Of a stretch of 64,000 nucleotides of DNA, positions 55,300 to 64,000 are shown piece after piece. The notes under the pieces are model-generated. The model ran no database searches and was not told where the DNA came from. It was given only the letters and a program-made list of their open reading frames with translations. Numbering within the stretch: the first letter of the stretch is position 1; every line of letters begins with the position of its first letter. The translations under genes were made by a program, and so were the position numbers. The DNA is from UPXZ01 sp049840795 (GTDB taxonomy: Bacteria; Bacteroidota; Bacteroidia; Bacteroidales; Paludibacteraceae), in contig JASGJK010000044.1 in NCBI GenBank assembly GCA_049840795.1, positions 1 through 64,000 on the forward strand. Direction: 5' to 3'.

Positions 55300-55440
55300 G
55301 GCAAAAAAAGCACTCCGTGCTTTTTTAATTTACACGGAATGCTTTTTATTTTTTGTCGGAATGCTTTTGAGTAAAAGGACGGAGACTTTTTACTCAAAAG
55401 CACTCCGTGCTTTTTAAATTCGCACGGAGTGCTTTTTATA
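55300..55440. repeat. Second array of GCACTCCGTGC palindromes
   Basis: Six units such as AAAGCACTCCGTGCTTTTTT, ACACGGAATGC, GTCGGAATGCTTTT, GGACGGAGACTTTTT, GCACTCCGTGC and GCACGGAGTGC, in alternating orientation. The same family as 30468-30606. It lies between the Fic fragment and the hisB promoter. Confidence 0.7.
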
Positions 55441-55556
55441 TCGTGCACTTTGTTCGGTTGTTTATACGGCTTAAAGCGCTTACAAACAATCTTATGAAAC
55501 ACACTCAATTTATCGTTCGTATCGGGAGATTAGATGGGCTTAATCGCTATTTATAC

Positions 55557-55588
55557 ATTGTCTGTATAAAAGGATTGTCGTATCTTTG
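55557..55588 (+). promoter_or_regulatory. Bacteroidetes-type promoter of hisB
   Basis: ATTG (55557-55560), 20 bases, TATCTTTG (55581-55588), 29 bases before the hisB ATG. Confidence 0.65.
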
Positions 55589-55617
55589 TCTTTCAATATT
55601 TATAATCACGTATCACT

Positions 55618-56748
55618 ATGCCAGTATCAGCAAAAAAAATTCTATTTATCGACCGCGACGGCACTTTGATTGCAGAACCACCGTTAACATATCAGGTGGA
55701 TACATTGGAGCAATTGGAATTTCTTCCCGGCGTTATCCGAAACTTATATTTTATAAGTCAAAAAACCGATTTTGACTTGGTGATGGTAACAAATCAAGAT
55801 GGATTAGGCACGGATGTGTATCCACAGGCAAACTTTGATACCGTACAAAACAAACTGATTAAGGTGTTGAAAAACGAAGATGTGGAATTTAGCAAGATAT
55901 TTATAGATACTTCAACAGAAGAACATCCGCTACCGACCCGTAAGCCGGGTACGGCAATGCTTACTGAATATTTTTCTGAAGCATACAATTTAAAAGACTC
56001 ATACGTAATAGGCGACCGAATAACGGATGTATTGCTTGCTAAAAACTTAGGCTGTAAAGCTATTTTTATCAGTGACGATGAGCACGTGCTGGAAGAAAAA
56101 GGTTTGACAGCTTATTGCGCTTTACAAACTACCGATTGGAACGGAATTTCGGAATTTTTATTTGCCGGCGAAAGAAAAGCTGCCGTTCATCGCAAAACCA
56201 ATGAAACGGATGTGTTTGTGGAAATAGACTTGGACGGTTCGGGAAAATCGACCGTAAATACCGGCTTAAAATTTTTCGATCACATGCTGGATCAAATTGG
56301 TCGTCACTCCGGTTGCAATTTAACAATCCACGTGAAAGGTGATCTTGAAGTGGACGAGCATCACACTATTGAAGATACCGCCATCGCATTGGGCGAAGCC
56401 ATATTCAAAGGACTGGGAGACAAACGCGGGATAGAACGCTACGGATTTTCGCTCCCAATGGACGATTGCTTATGCTCGGTGGCGTTGGACTTCGGAGGCA
56501 GAAGCTGGTTGGTATTTGATGCCGATTTCAAAAGAGAATATGTGGGCGACTTTCCAACCGAGATGTTGTTGCATTTTTTCAAATCACTCTCCGATGCAGC
56601 TAAAATGAATCTGAATATTAAAGCAGAAGGTGAAAACGAACATCATAAAATAGAAGGTATATTCAAAGCATTTGCCAAAGCAGTGAAAATGGCTGTTAAG
56701 CGAGATATTTTCAACTATCAACTACCTACCACTAAGGGAAGTTTGTGA
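55618..56748 (+). CDS. hisB: Bifunctional histidinol-phosphatase / imidazoleglycerol-phosphate dehydratase
   Basis: Histidine-pathway enzyme of 376 residues carrying steps 6 and 8. The N-terminal HAD phosphatase has FIDRDGTLI, VTNQDGLGTD and VIGDRITDVLLA. The C-terminal dehydratase has the two metal-binding motifs DEHHTIEDTAIALGEA and ENEHHKIEGIFKAFAKA and the SGKSTVNTGLKFFDHMLDQIGRHSG opening. No other his gene is next to it; in many Bacteroidales hisG-hisD-hisC-hisB are contiguous, so this copy is separated and has its own promoter. Confidence 0.95.
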   Translation: MPVSAKKILFIDRDGTLIAEPPLTYQVDTLEQLEFLPGVIRNLYFISQKTDFDLVMVTNQDGLGTDVYPQANFDTVQNKLIKVLKNEDVEFSKIFIDTSTEEHPLPTRKPGTAMLTEYFSEAYNLKDSYVIGDRITDVLLAKNLGCKAIFISDDEHVLEEKGLTAYCALQTTDWNGISEFLFAGERKAAVHRKTNETDVFVEIDLDGSGKSTVNTGLKFFDHMLDQIGRHSGCNLTIHVKGDLEVDEHHTIEDTAIALGEAIFKGLGDKRGIERYGFSLPMDDCLCSVALDFGGRSWLVFDADFKREYVGDFPTEMLLHFFKSLSDAAKMNLNIKAEGENEHHKIEGIFKAFAKAVKMAVKRDIFNYQLPTTKGSL

Positions 56749-56783
56749 TTTGCCACAAATATAGGGCATCCTCAATAATAAAT

Positions 56784-56823
56784 AAATCAGTTGACAGCGC
56801 TCTTGCCTAAAGTCAACTGATTT
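56784..56823. repeat. Hairpin downstream of hisB
   Basis: AAATCAGTTGAC pairs perfectly with GTCAACTGATTT around a 16-base loop. The tail (AATAGAG) is not a T run, so it may be a terminator of weak type or a REP palindrome. Confidence 0.55.
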
Positions 56824-56880
56824 AATAGAGATTATATAGAATAGAAGATTATAGCTTTGATAATTAGTTAAAAGCAAGTC

Positions 56881-57034
56881 AATCCCCCTGCCCCCTTTTC
56901 AAAAGGAAGAATATTTTCAATCCCCCTAACCTCCTTTTTTAAGGGGGAATAACGCATTTCTGCAACGAAAGAACTATATTTCATAAATCTCACATCCCAA
57001 AGTCCCCGTTGGAGAAAGGAGATTTAGGGGAGTT
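56881..57034. repeat. CCCCCTAACCTCC-type repeat cluster between hisB and the TPR gene
   Basis: Several tracts: AATCCCCCTGCCCCC..AAAAGGA, AATCCCCCTAACCTCC..TTAAGGGGGAATAAC and TCCCCGTTGGAGAAAGGAG..TTAGGGGAG. These match the edges of the elements found inside purL. Confidence 0.6.
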
Positions 57035-57349
57035 AATTGTTTAATACATCATATAGATAGTTATTTTTATGAAGTCATCTTGACTTTTTTTGAAAAACAT
57101 AGAAAACATAGTTTTCATTATTATTTTCTCTTATTTTCGTGAACATAGAGAAAAATATCTTCGATATTTTTAGACTATATGGTCGAAATGCGGTAAAAAT
57201 GAAATTAAAATTGACTTAAAAAGACTATTGTTCACTATGTTTTTAAAAGTCGAGACGAGTTCTAAATTTTTTCTTATCCAAAACTTACGTTTAATATTTT
57301 ACAGATGTCTTAACCGGTTCAGGCTGTGACACCAACGAGACAAATGATT

Positions 57350-59374
57350 TTACTCCTGAATTCGTTTCAATATATTATATGCTTTATACACACCAAGCTC
57401 GCCCGCTTTACTTATATCTAAATTACCGGAGTTCTTATCATTCAAATAGAAATATGTTAATCCACGATTGAAGTATGCTTCCGCGAAATCAGGATCTATT
57501 TCAATGGCTTTGCTATAAAATTTAAGCGTGGTTTTGTAGTCTTTTAATGTACAAAGCACATTGGCTTTATTGAAATAAGCAAACGAGAAATCGGGATTTA
57601 GTTCTATGGTTTTGTCGTAATCTCGCATAATCATTTCAAAATCTACCTTATATTTATCGGATACCGACAAACTGTTTTTAGTCGTTTTTTGGTCGGCGTC
57701 TGTTGATTGCGTATTATTTTGGTACTCGATGAGTTTATATCTTAAATTTCCCCGGGTAAAGTATGCCATCGTAAAATTATTTTTAAGCAAAATAACTTTG
57801 TTCAAGTCATCAATGGCGCTATTAAAGTCTTGTACCAAAGCAAATTCCAACGCTCTTGCAAAATACAAATCAGGGTCGTTTGTCGCGTCCGCTATTTTTG
57901 CGGTCAACCGGTTTATCTCTTCAAAATGAACGTTGATTAGTTCGGGTGTTAACGCTATCTCGCTATTGGTTATTTTCAGCGGCGATGGTAATCTTTTTTC
58001 GCTGTTATACTGAGAAATAGCGGGATAGTAAGTATTGGTACGTCTCACGTCATCCGTTTTAGAATAGTATGATAGTACAAAGTTTTTCTCGAGAACCACT
58101 TCAACAAACGTATTCTGCACATTGCCTCTTAATCCGTTTCCGTACTTATTCGTTACTTCCTTGGAGTCATTTAAGTCTGCTGAGAATTTATCGAAGATAT
58201 TGATTTCATTCCCCTTCGATTTAAGTAATTGCGCCTCCTTAGCCATTTGATTTTTGGCTACGATACTCTGTTTTCGTTTATAATAATCTTTATTACTTTC
58301 AATTTGGAATCCTAAATAGTTATATTGCTCGGCTTCACGTTTATGCCCCCCTTTTTTCTTGGCTTCGGCTATTCCGTAGTACGCCGGCACGAAGAATGGA
58401 TATTTTTTCAGAATAACGTTAAAGTCTTTTATGGCACCGTTTAAGTCACCCACTTTAAGTTCAAGATAAGCTTTTTGAAGCCGTGCTTCATAGTTAGTCG
58501 TATCCATTTCCACCACTTTGGTCAAGTCGCCAATGGCATTATTGTTGTCGCCCAGATTTGCCCGCAAGAGCCCTCTGTTATAGTATGCTAATATACTTTT
58601 AGGATCGTATTTAATGGCATCGTTATAATCTGATAATGCCAGTTTAAAGTTATTTTGCTGTACATTCAAAATCCCTCGGTTTATATAATCGCCGGCAAAA
58701 TTTGATTTTCGCTTGATAGCGTTTGTATAATCTTCGTATGCCCCTTTATCATCTTTCTTTTGCATCCGTAGCAAAGCGCGTATGCTATATCCGAGCGCGC
58801 TGAGCGTATCGGAAGCAATGTACTTGTCAAATGCCGATAATGCCGCGATGGTGTCTTTTCGTTCCAAATGAATTCTTCCTATTTCGTAATCAACGCCTGT
58901 GGTCTTCGGGTCTAACCTCCGGTACATATTCAAGTCGTTGATGGCGGCTTCATAATCTCCTTTTCTTTCGTAAGATTCCATTCTATTAGCCACAATAGCT
59001 GCATTATTGGGGCTAAATTCCAGTGCTTTATTAAAGTCCGCTATGGCTTCGGCAAATTTACCTAATTTATTACGGGCATAACCGCGGGCATAATACGCTT
59101 GAGGTACAAAAGGATTAATCTCTATGGCTTCGGTACAATCTTGTTCTGCCCCCAGATAATCTTCCAGGTTAATTTTAGCCATACCACGAAACATATACGG
59201 TTCGGGAAGATATGGTTTTATTTTAATAACCTGGTTAAAGTACTGAATAGAAAGCACGTAATCTTCAAAATAAAGCGCGTTCTTTCCAATGGTCAATATT
59301 CGATCGGTATTCCATTGCCCGAACGAAAATTGCATACACGCTAAAAACACGATGGAGAAAATAATCTTTTTCAA
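57350..59374 (-). CDS. Secreted TPR-repeat protein
   Basis: Exported protein of 674 residues (signal MKKIIFSIVFLACMQFSFGQ) with two TPR blocks: about ten repeats at residues 25-340 (e.g. PQAYYARGYARNKLGKFAEAIADFNKALEFSPNN) and four more at 500-660 (FAEAYFNRGLTYFYLNDKNSGNLDISKAGELG). The linker (about 345-490) is charged and without a known fold. The gene starts 63 bases after the penicillin-binding protein stop on the same strand, suggesting co-transcription and perhaps a role in envelope assembly. Confidence 0.8.
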   Translation of the reverse strand: MKKIIFSIVFLACMQFSFGQWNTDRILTIGKNALYFEDYVLSIQYFNQVIKIKPYLPEPYMFRGMAKINLEDYLGAEQDCTEAIEINPFVPQAYYARGYARNKLGKFAEAIADFNKALEFSPNNAAIVANRMESYERKGDYEAAINDLNMYRRLDPKTTGVDYEIGRIHLERKDTIAALSAFDKYIASDTLSALGYSIRALLRMQKKDDKGAYEDYTNAIKRKSNFAGDYINRGILNVQQNNFKLALSDYNDAIKYDPKSILAYYNRGLLRANLGDNNNAIGDLTKVVEMDTTNYEARLQKAYLELKVGDLNGAIKDFNVILKKYPFFVPAYYGIAEAKKKGGHKREAEQYNYLGFQIESNKDYYKRKQSIVAKNQMAKEAQLLKSKGNEINIFDKFSADLNDSKEVTNKYGNGLRGNVQNTFVEVVLEKNFVLSYYSKTDDVRRTNTYYPAISQYNSEKRLPSPLKITNSEIALTPELINVHFEEINRLTAKIADATNDPDLYFARALEFALVQDFNSAIDDLNKVILLKNNFTMAYFTRGNLRYKLIEYQNNTQSTDADQKTTKNSLSVSDKYKVDFEMIMRDYDKTIELNPDFSFAYFNKANVLCTLKDYKTTLKFYSKAIEIDPDFAEAYFNRGLTYFYLNDKNSGNLDISKAGELGVYKAYNILKRIQE

Positions 59375-59436
59375 TGCTATTGCTAATGATTGATGATTTT
59401 TATACTGCTAAATGTCTAATTATCATTAACTCGGAA

Positions 59437-61720
59437 CTACTCGCAACCTCCACTCAAACTATATTCTTCCGGTACGTCAAACTGATCGTTGACGGAATAT
59501 CCTAATCTCGGATCGGCAAGTACTTTCTTCATATATAATGCCCAAATCGGCAGAGCCATAGCGGCTCCTTGCCCTTCTGCCATATTATCAAAATGAATGG
59601 AACGGTCTTCACCTCCAACCCACGCTCCCGAAACTAATTTCGGTGTAAATCCCATAAACCAACCGTCCGAATTGTTCTGTGTCGTACCGGTTTTTCCACC
59701 AACGGGCATATTCAATCCATACATATATCTGATACGTCCTCCGGTACCTTCATCCACAACACTTCGGAGCATATAAATCATCTTATAAGCAGTCTGTTCG
59801 CTGAATATCTCTTGCATTATAGGAGTAAACGTTCCGATGACGTTCCCATTGGAATCTTCGATGCGGGTAACATAAAGTGGCTCTACACGAATACCTTTTG
59901 AAGGGAAAGCGGTATAAGCGTCTACCATCTCTTCCAATGATATCTCGCACGGACCCAATGCCAATGACACTACCGGATCAATGTATCCTCTGACTCCGAA
60001 CGAACGCATCAGTTTGACCAATGCTTCGGGCGTAAATCGATTCATTATTCGTGCCGAAATCCAGTTGTTGGAGTTTGCCAACCCCCAACGTAACGTTACT
60101 TCTTCTCCCATACGCGCTTTCGAACCGTTTCGCGGTGTCCAAGGTCCGGAGGAAGTTTGTATCGTAATCGGCTCGCACAGTTCTTTATCGCAGGGTGTCA
60201 TTCCTTCATTCATACACCAAGGTATATAAAAACGGTTTCACCGTAGAACCGACTTGTCTTCTTCCCAACGTCACCATATCGTATTGAAATGCCGAGAAAT
60301 TAGGACCGCCAACGTATGCTTTCACGTATCCGTTACTCGGATCCATCGACATAAACCCACAGCGTAAAAAGAATTTGTGGTATCGGATAGAATCCAAGGG
60401 AGTCATAACAGTATCTACCATTCCCCGATACGAGAATATTTTCATATCGGTTTTTGTCTTGAACGAACGTATTATTTCGTCTTTACTGATTCCCTCGCGT
60501 TGCATTTTGATGTACCGCTCCGACTGGCGCATCGAACGATTCATACTATTTTCAATGTCTTTGGCAGACAAGCTACGTGAGAACGGAGCATACGAGCGAC
60601 TTCTTTTTTCACGGAAAAAATCTTTTTGTATAGACTGCATATGTTGACTCACAGCTTCTTCGGCATAAGCCTGCATTCGCGAGTCGATGGTGGTGTATAT
60701 TTTAAGTCCGTCAGTATAAATATTATAGGGTGTACCATCCGGTTTCTTGTTTTTATTGCAGAATCCGTAAAGCGGGTCGTTTTCCCAGGCCCATTTGTCA
60801 TCTTCGTATTTTTGCTTTTGCCAGTCGGCATAATCACTTTTGCGTGGCTCTTCTGCCATCAAAATTTGTCGTAGATACTCTCTGAAATAAGGTGCTAAAC
60901 CGTCTTTATGGTTCAAACGCTGAAAATGAAGCCCCAACGGACGTTTGGAATACGTCTCCTTTTGTGCTTCGGAAATATAGCCGGCTTTGTACATTTGTCC
61001 CAGCACCACATTTCTTCTCTCCAATGTTTTATCCGGGCGACGTACCGGATTAAACAATGTCGGATTTTTACACATCCCGATTAATGTTGCGGCTTCTTCC
61101 GTTTTTAGCTTATCAACAGTAGTATTGAAATAGATACGTGCTGCCGATTTTATTCCTACGGCATCGTAATTAAAATCGAATTGATTTAGGTACATTGCCA
61201 ATATTTCTTCTTTGGAATATAATTTCTCCAATTTTACGGCAATAACCCATTCGATGGGCTTTTGCATTGCCCTACGAAATATATTTCCTGCTTTGGGAGA
61301 GTAAAGTTGTTTTGCGAGTTGCTGTGTAATAGTGCTGCCTCCACCCGAACTGGACGAACCGGTAAGCACACCAAAAATAGCGCGAACAACAGCTTTAGCA
61401 TCTATGCCTGAATGATCGTAGAAGCGCTCGTCTTCAGTTGCTACGAGCGCGTTTATCACGTCTTTATTGATATCATTAAAATTAATGGCTACACGATTAC
61501 CGGATTGCTGGTAAAACCTTCCGATAGTTTGAAAATCAGATGAATATATTTCCGTAGCAAAATTATTTTTGGGGTTTTGAAGCTCTTCTATATTAGGCAA
61601 ATACCCTATCCAACCGATACTTATGAAGATAAACATCAAAATAATCAATACCAATCCTATCCCGAATATTCGCCAAAAGTACTTTTTAAATGTATTGAAT
61701 CGTTCTACCGATGATGCCAT
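59437..61720 (-). pseudogene. mrcA: Penicillin-binding protein 1A, single frameshift
   Basis: Bifunctional peptidoglycan synthase anchored in the inner membrane. ATG 61720 gives MASSVERFNTFKKYFW, one membrane helix (about 17-40), the GT51 glycosyltransferase (EDERFYDHSGIDAKAVVRA, GGSTITQQLAKQLY, EWVIAVKLEKLYSKEEILAMYLNQF) and the transpeptidase with GSTVKPFLYT (SxxK), NSNNWIS (SxN) and GGKTGTTQNNSDGWFMGF (KTG). Near 60208 the frame changes: after YTLV the next residues MNEGMTPCDKEL are reached only if one base is dropped. Joined length about 760 residues is normal. As this enzyme is usually important, a sequence error is likely. Confidence 0.85.
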
Positions 61721-61794
61721 ACGCGTGTTTTTATAAAACAAAAAATGATTACTTATATAAACAATGAACTGTTAAATTTATTTTTCCGAAGAAT

Positions 61795-61832
61795 AAAAAA
61801 CTGCCCAAAATTAATAAATATCGGGCAGTTTT
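61795..61832 (-). terminator. Terminator-type hairpin upstream of the penicillin-binding protein gene
   Basis: AAAACTGCCC pairs with CGGGCAGTTTT around a 15-base loop. On the minus strand it is followed by TTTTTTATTC and would end a transcript from the subtilase gene; the 62044-62277 element lies between. Confidence 0.6.
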
Positions 61833-62043
61833 AATAACAAATTACAAACTTTAATACATTTGATTGTAGCCGGTTAATTGTTTGTCGAATTAAATATACA
61901 AAGCAAACCAATGTAGGGATATTACGCTATCATCCTATTATTTGGCACAAAAAAAAGATCAGTTTTAGAAAAACGTTAATTGTGCAAAAATACATTTTTT
62001 TGAAGATAAAGTTCTTTCTTATCGATGCTTAAGGTTAATATAA

Positions 62044-62277
62044 CAGGGTCTAACGCCCCTTAGATTTCCTTACTTTTACTTATTACTACGAAGACATCGG
62101 AACTACGCTCCTGAGTTTTGTTGTTTATCTGTAAATGGTATTATTACATTGAAAGATGCTAAGAATTTAATGCTTTTATTTTACCCCGACCAAAATAATT
62201 GATTTAACAGCAACATAGTTACAATATCTTCGTAGTAATATAAATCACAGATTAAATTCAGAGGGGCGTTAGCCCTG
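62044..62277. repeat. Fold-back element (234 bases, long inverted arms)
   Basis: The left arm CAGGGTCTAACGCCCCTTAG to TATTACTACGAAGA (62044-62098) is matched by the inverse of 62223-62277 (CAGGGCTAACGCCCCTCTG to TATTACTACGAAGA), with roughly 120 bases between. The arm ends GGGGCGTTAGCCCTG resemble REP palindromes, and the ACTACT motif is shared with the element at 4929. Confidence 0.65.
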
Positions 62278-62335
62278 ATTTCTGAATGGGCAGATGATTT
62301 TTATATTTCACACGATGAACGATTAAACCAACGTG

Positions 62336-63970
62336 TTAAAGAATCATTACTTTTTTTGTTATCACCCCCGCATCAAAATTTAACCGAAGCATATAAACCC
62401 CTTTTGGAAGATTGCGAATATCCATTGAGAAGTCGGGATTGTTGAATAATTTAATATTTACAAGTTTTCCGGAAGCAGAATAAAGACTTGCTTGTCCGGC
62501 TTTTACATCCTCTGTATTGATACAAACCGTTATTCGTCCTTTATTTGCATTTACATTTACATAAACAGCAATAGCATCGTCAGACTGATTTTTTACCGTA
62601 GCCAAACCTATGAGTTTGCTAAGCGCCGTTTGAAAATCGGGAATACCGTACCCCATTTGCGTAGTAGGATTATTATACAAACTACCGCTTTGGAACAATA
62701 AATCTTTGATGGAGCTTAAGCTTAATGTCGGTTTCTTCTCTTTCGCCGCTTGCAGAAAACAAGCCGTCATTCCGGCTAAAATAGGGCAGGCGTAAGAAGT
62801 TCCACTGCCGTACGTAGCCGAACCATAAGGCGAAATAAGTGCCGAATTGGTCCCTGTTGCACATAGTTCGGGTTTAATTCGCCCATCAAACGAGGGGCCG
62901 AATGACGAAAAAGTACTCGCTATTCCGGTGTTTGTAACCGAGCCTACCGTAATTATTTTGTCAGCATCAGCAGGCACGCCTATATAATGCCAAGTATAGT
63001 ACCCATCATTTCCGGCACTGTTTAGTACCATAATGCCTTTGTCAACAGCCAAAGTAGCGGCAATACTTGCTCGCGCTACTTTTCCGTTCATATCAGCATA
63101 AGTATAATTCATTGACGGGATGTTAAACTCGGTGTAACCAAGTGAAGTTGTGCTCAAATCTACCCCTACACTATCTGCAAATTCAATAGCTGACACCCAA
63201 AAATCCGGTTCACAGAGGTTTTCGGTGTTGTCAGCTTCCGAACGCAAAAGCCAATACGATGCCTTGGGAGCTGTTCCAACAAAAATATTAGGGATATTAC
63301 CTGCCATAGTGGAAAGTACATGGGCTCCATGTGATCCTTCCGTAAAAATATTGGATTGCGGATTTACAAAATCCTTTGTACCCAAAAGACGTCCTTCGTT
63401 TCTTAAACTATCAAAGCCCGGATTAATATTGACATTCTGGAACCCAACGTCTATTACTGCTATTTGTATTCCTTGTCCGCGATACCCACTGTTATGCAAT
63501 ATGGCGCCATTCAGTTGATTGATTTGCGAAGCCGCCGAACCGTAATCGGTATTATTTGTTTCTGTGGGGGTTTTCTTTGGAGGTAGAAGCGAACCCAATT
63601 CGTTTGTTTTTCCGGTAAACTGTGTAAATTTCACAAAACTTAAAAGCCTCACAGCCGACATTAAACTTGAATCGCTTAATGCAACAGTTACACCATTTAA
63701 CCATTTTGTACGGCAATGAATGGGTATATTTAACGAACTTATTTGTGAAATATAATTCGGATTTACCGGTAAGTCGGTACTATCGATAGCAACATTAAAA
63801 AAAGTACGACGTTCTAACGCCCGTTGCGACAAATATACCGATGGGTTACTTAACGAATAAGGTGTATTGTTTTTATCCTTAAATTGTACGTAAAAATAAT
63901 AATCAGTAGCTTGAATATCAATAAAGACTGAAAACAACAAAGCAATGGGTAGCAAATATTTAAGTTTCAT
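62336..63970 (-). CDS. S8-family subtilisin-like peptidase with T9SS sorting domain
   Basis: Exported serine peptidase of 544 residues. ATG 63970 gives the signal MKLKYLLPIALLFSVFIDIQA. A propeptide-like region (about 22-150) is followed by the catalytic domain with IQIAVIDVGFQ (Asp), EGSHGAHVLSTMAG (His), VLNSAGNDGYY (oxyanion Asn) and SGTSYACPILAGM (Ser). The C-terminal T9SS-type sorting domain (about 455-544) includes ASLYSASGKLVNI and LPKGVYMLRLN..KKVMIL. It should be secreted across the outer membrane by the type IX system. A TATATTTG element on the minus strand (63994-63987) is a likely promoter -7 box. Confidence 0.93.
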   Translation of the reverse strand: MKLKYLLPIALLFSVFIDIQATDYYFYVQFKDKNNTPYSLSNPSVYLSQRALERRTFFNVAIDSTDLPVNPNYISQISSLNIPIHCRTKWLNGVTVALSDSSLMSAVRLLSFVKFTQFTGKTNELGSLLPPKKTPTETNNTDYGSAASQINQLNGAILHNSGYRGQGIQIAVIDVGFQNVNINPGFDSLRNEGRLLGTKDFVNPQSNIFTEGSHGAHVLSTMAGNIPNIFVGTAPKASYWLLRSEADNTENLCEPDFWVSAIEFADSVGVDLSTTSLGYTEFNIPSMNYTYADMNGKVARASIAATLAVDKGIMVLNSAGNDGYYTWHYIGVPADADKIITVGSVTNTGIASTFSSFGPSFDGRIKPELCATGTNSALISPYGSATYGSGTSYACPILAGMTACFLQAAKEKKPTLSLSSIKDLLFQSGSLYNNPTTQMGYGIPDFQTALSKLIGLATVKNQSDDAIAVYVNVNANKGRITVCINTEDVKAGQASLYSASGKLVNIKLFNNPDFSMDIRNLPKGVYMLRLNFDAGVITKKVMIL

Positions 63971-63986
63971 ATTTAAACAGTTTGTG

Positions 63987-63994
63987 CAAATATA
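63987..63994 (-). promoter_or_regulatory. Putative -7 element of the subtilase gene
   Basis: Minus-strand TATATTTG matches TAnnTTTG, about 17 bases before the ATG at 63970. The -33 box would lie outside the window. Confidence 0.45.
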
Positions 63995-64000
63995 CAATAA

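Larger units (their letters stand above)
56749..57349. other. Spacer between convergent hisB and TPR genes
   Basis: Besides the hairpin and repeat cluster above, 57080-57250 holds a further palindrome-rich stretch with AATATCTTCGATATT and TTCACTATGTTTTT, loosely like the 97-base dispersed repeat. No gene is visible. Confidence 0.5.
61742..62335. other. Spacer between subtilase and penicillin-binding protein genes
   Basis: Holds the hairpin terminator (61795-61832) and the fold-back element (62044-62277). The remainder shows no gene. Confidence 0.5.

Overview
The window is AT-rich DNA from a member of the Bacteroidota, most likely order Bacteroidales. Signs of this are TonB-dependent receptors with carboxypeptidase-regulatory N-domains, a DUF4249 partner protein, an HYC_CC_PP-type protein, type IX secretion (T9SS) C-terminal sorting domains, a Bacteroidetes-type PurL, a BlaI/M56 pair and promoter elements of the TTTG-N19/20-TAnnTTTG type. 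The family cannot be fixed from the sequence alone (a Paludibacter- or Dysgonomonas-like relative is a guess).

Layout. 0.1-3.3 kb: a metal-related operon on the minus strand (HYC_CC_PP protein, TonB receptor, HMA protein) broken by many small indels. 3.7-8.9 kb: a DUF3298-like protein, a small membrane protein, a MITE-like element, then DUF2520, flavodoxin, UbiA prenyltransferase, Maf and a ComB-like phosphatase. 9.1-16.3 kb: GH53 galactanase, ferritin, YgiD-type dioxygenase, patatin, dipeptidyl peptidase IV, DUF937, then tRNA-Arg. 16.7-26.6 kb: thrA, pentapeptide protein, FKBP isomerase, DUF4827, glmM, aroC flanked by two damaged ORF6N genes, a lipid kinase and an outer-membrane barrel. 26.9-30.3 kb: TonB receptor plus DUF4249. 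30.3-36.9 kb: a repeat-rich spacer, then a giant purL carrying three in-frame repeat insertions, one of which encodes a DUF559 nuclease, then a DUF4062/ATPase gene. 37-40.9 kb: MBOAT acyltransferase, SGNH-like partner and a cation efflux protein. 41.3-45.6 kb: DUF6261, a T9SS-exported beta-propeller protein and an IS4-family element. 45.8-53.3 kb, minus strand: recQ and a cluster of TonB C-domain protein, aspartyl protease, M56-TonB fusion, BlaI and a TPR protein. 53.7-57 kb: DUF6051 hydrolase, a Fic remnant and hisB. 57.3-64 kb, minus strand: TPR protein, penicillin-binding protein 1A (frameshifted) and a T9SS-exported subtilase.

The most striking feature is purL (30856-35112). A DUF559 endonuclease flanked by inverted CCCCCTAACCCCCT-type repeats sits inside it without breaking the frame. 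A nuclease-less copy with the same ends lies further down the same gene, and a third, different palindromic repeat lies between them. This resembles a mobile element that survives inside an essential gene by staying open as peptide. Other repeat families (a MITE with 24-base terminal inverted repeats, arrays of short palindromes around a GCACTCCGTGC core, fold-back elements, a 97-base dispersed repeat) crowd the spacers.

Single-base frameshifts occur in at least a dozen genes, many at homopolymer runs, and are densest in the first 1.7 kb. Much of the apparent gene breakage may therefore be sequence error rather than decay; for each broken gene the joined reading is given.
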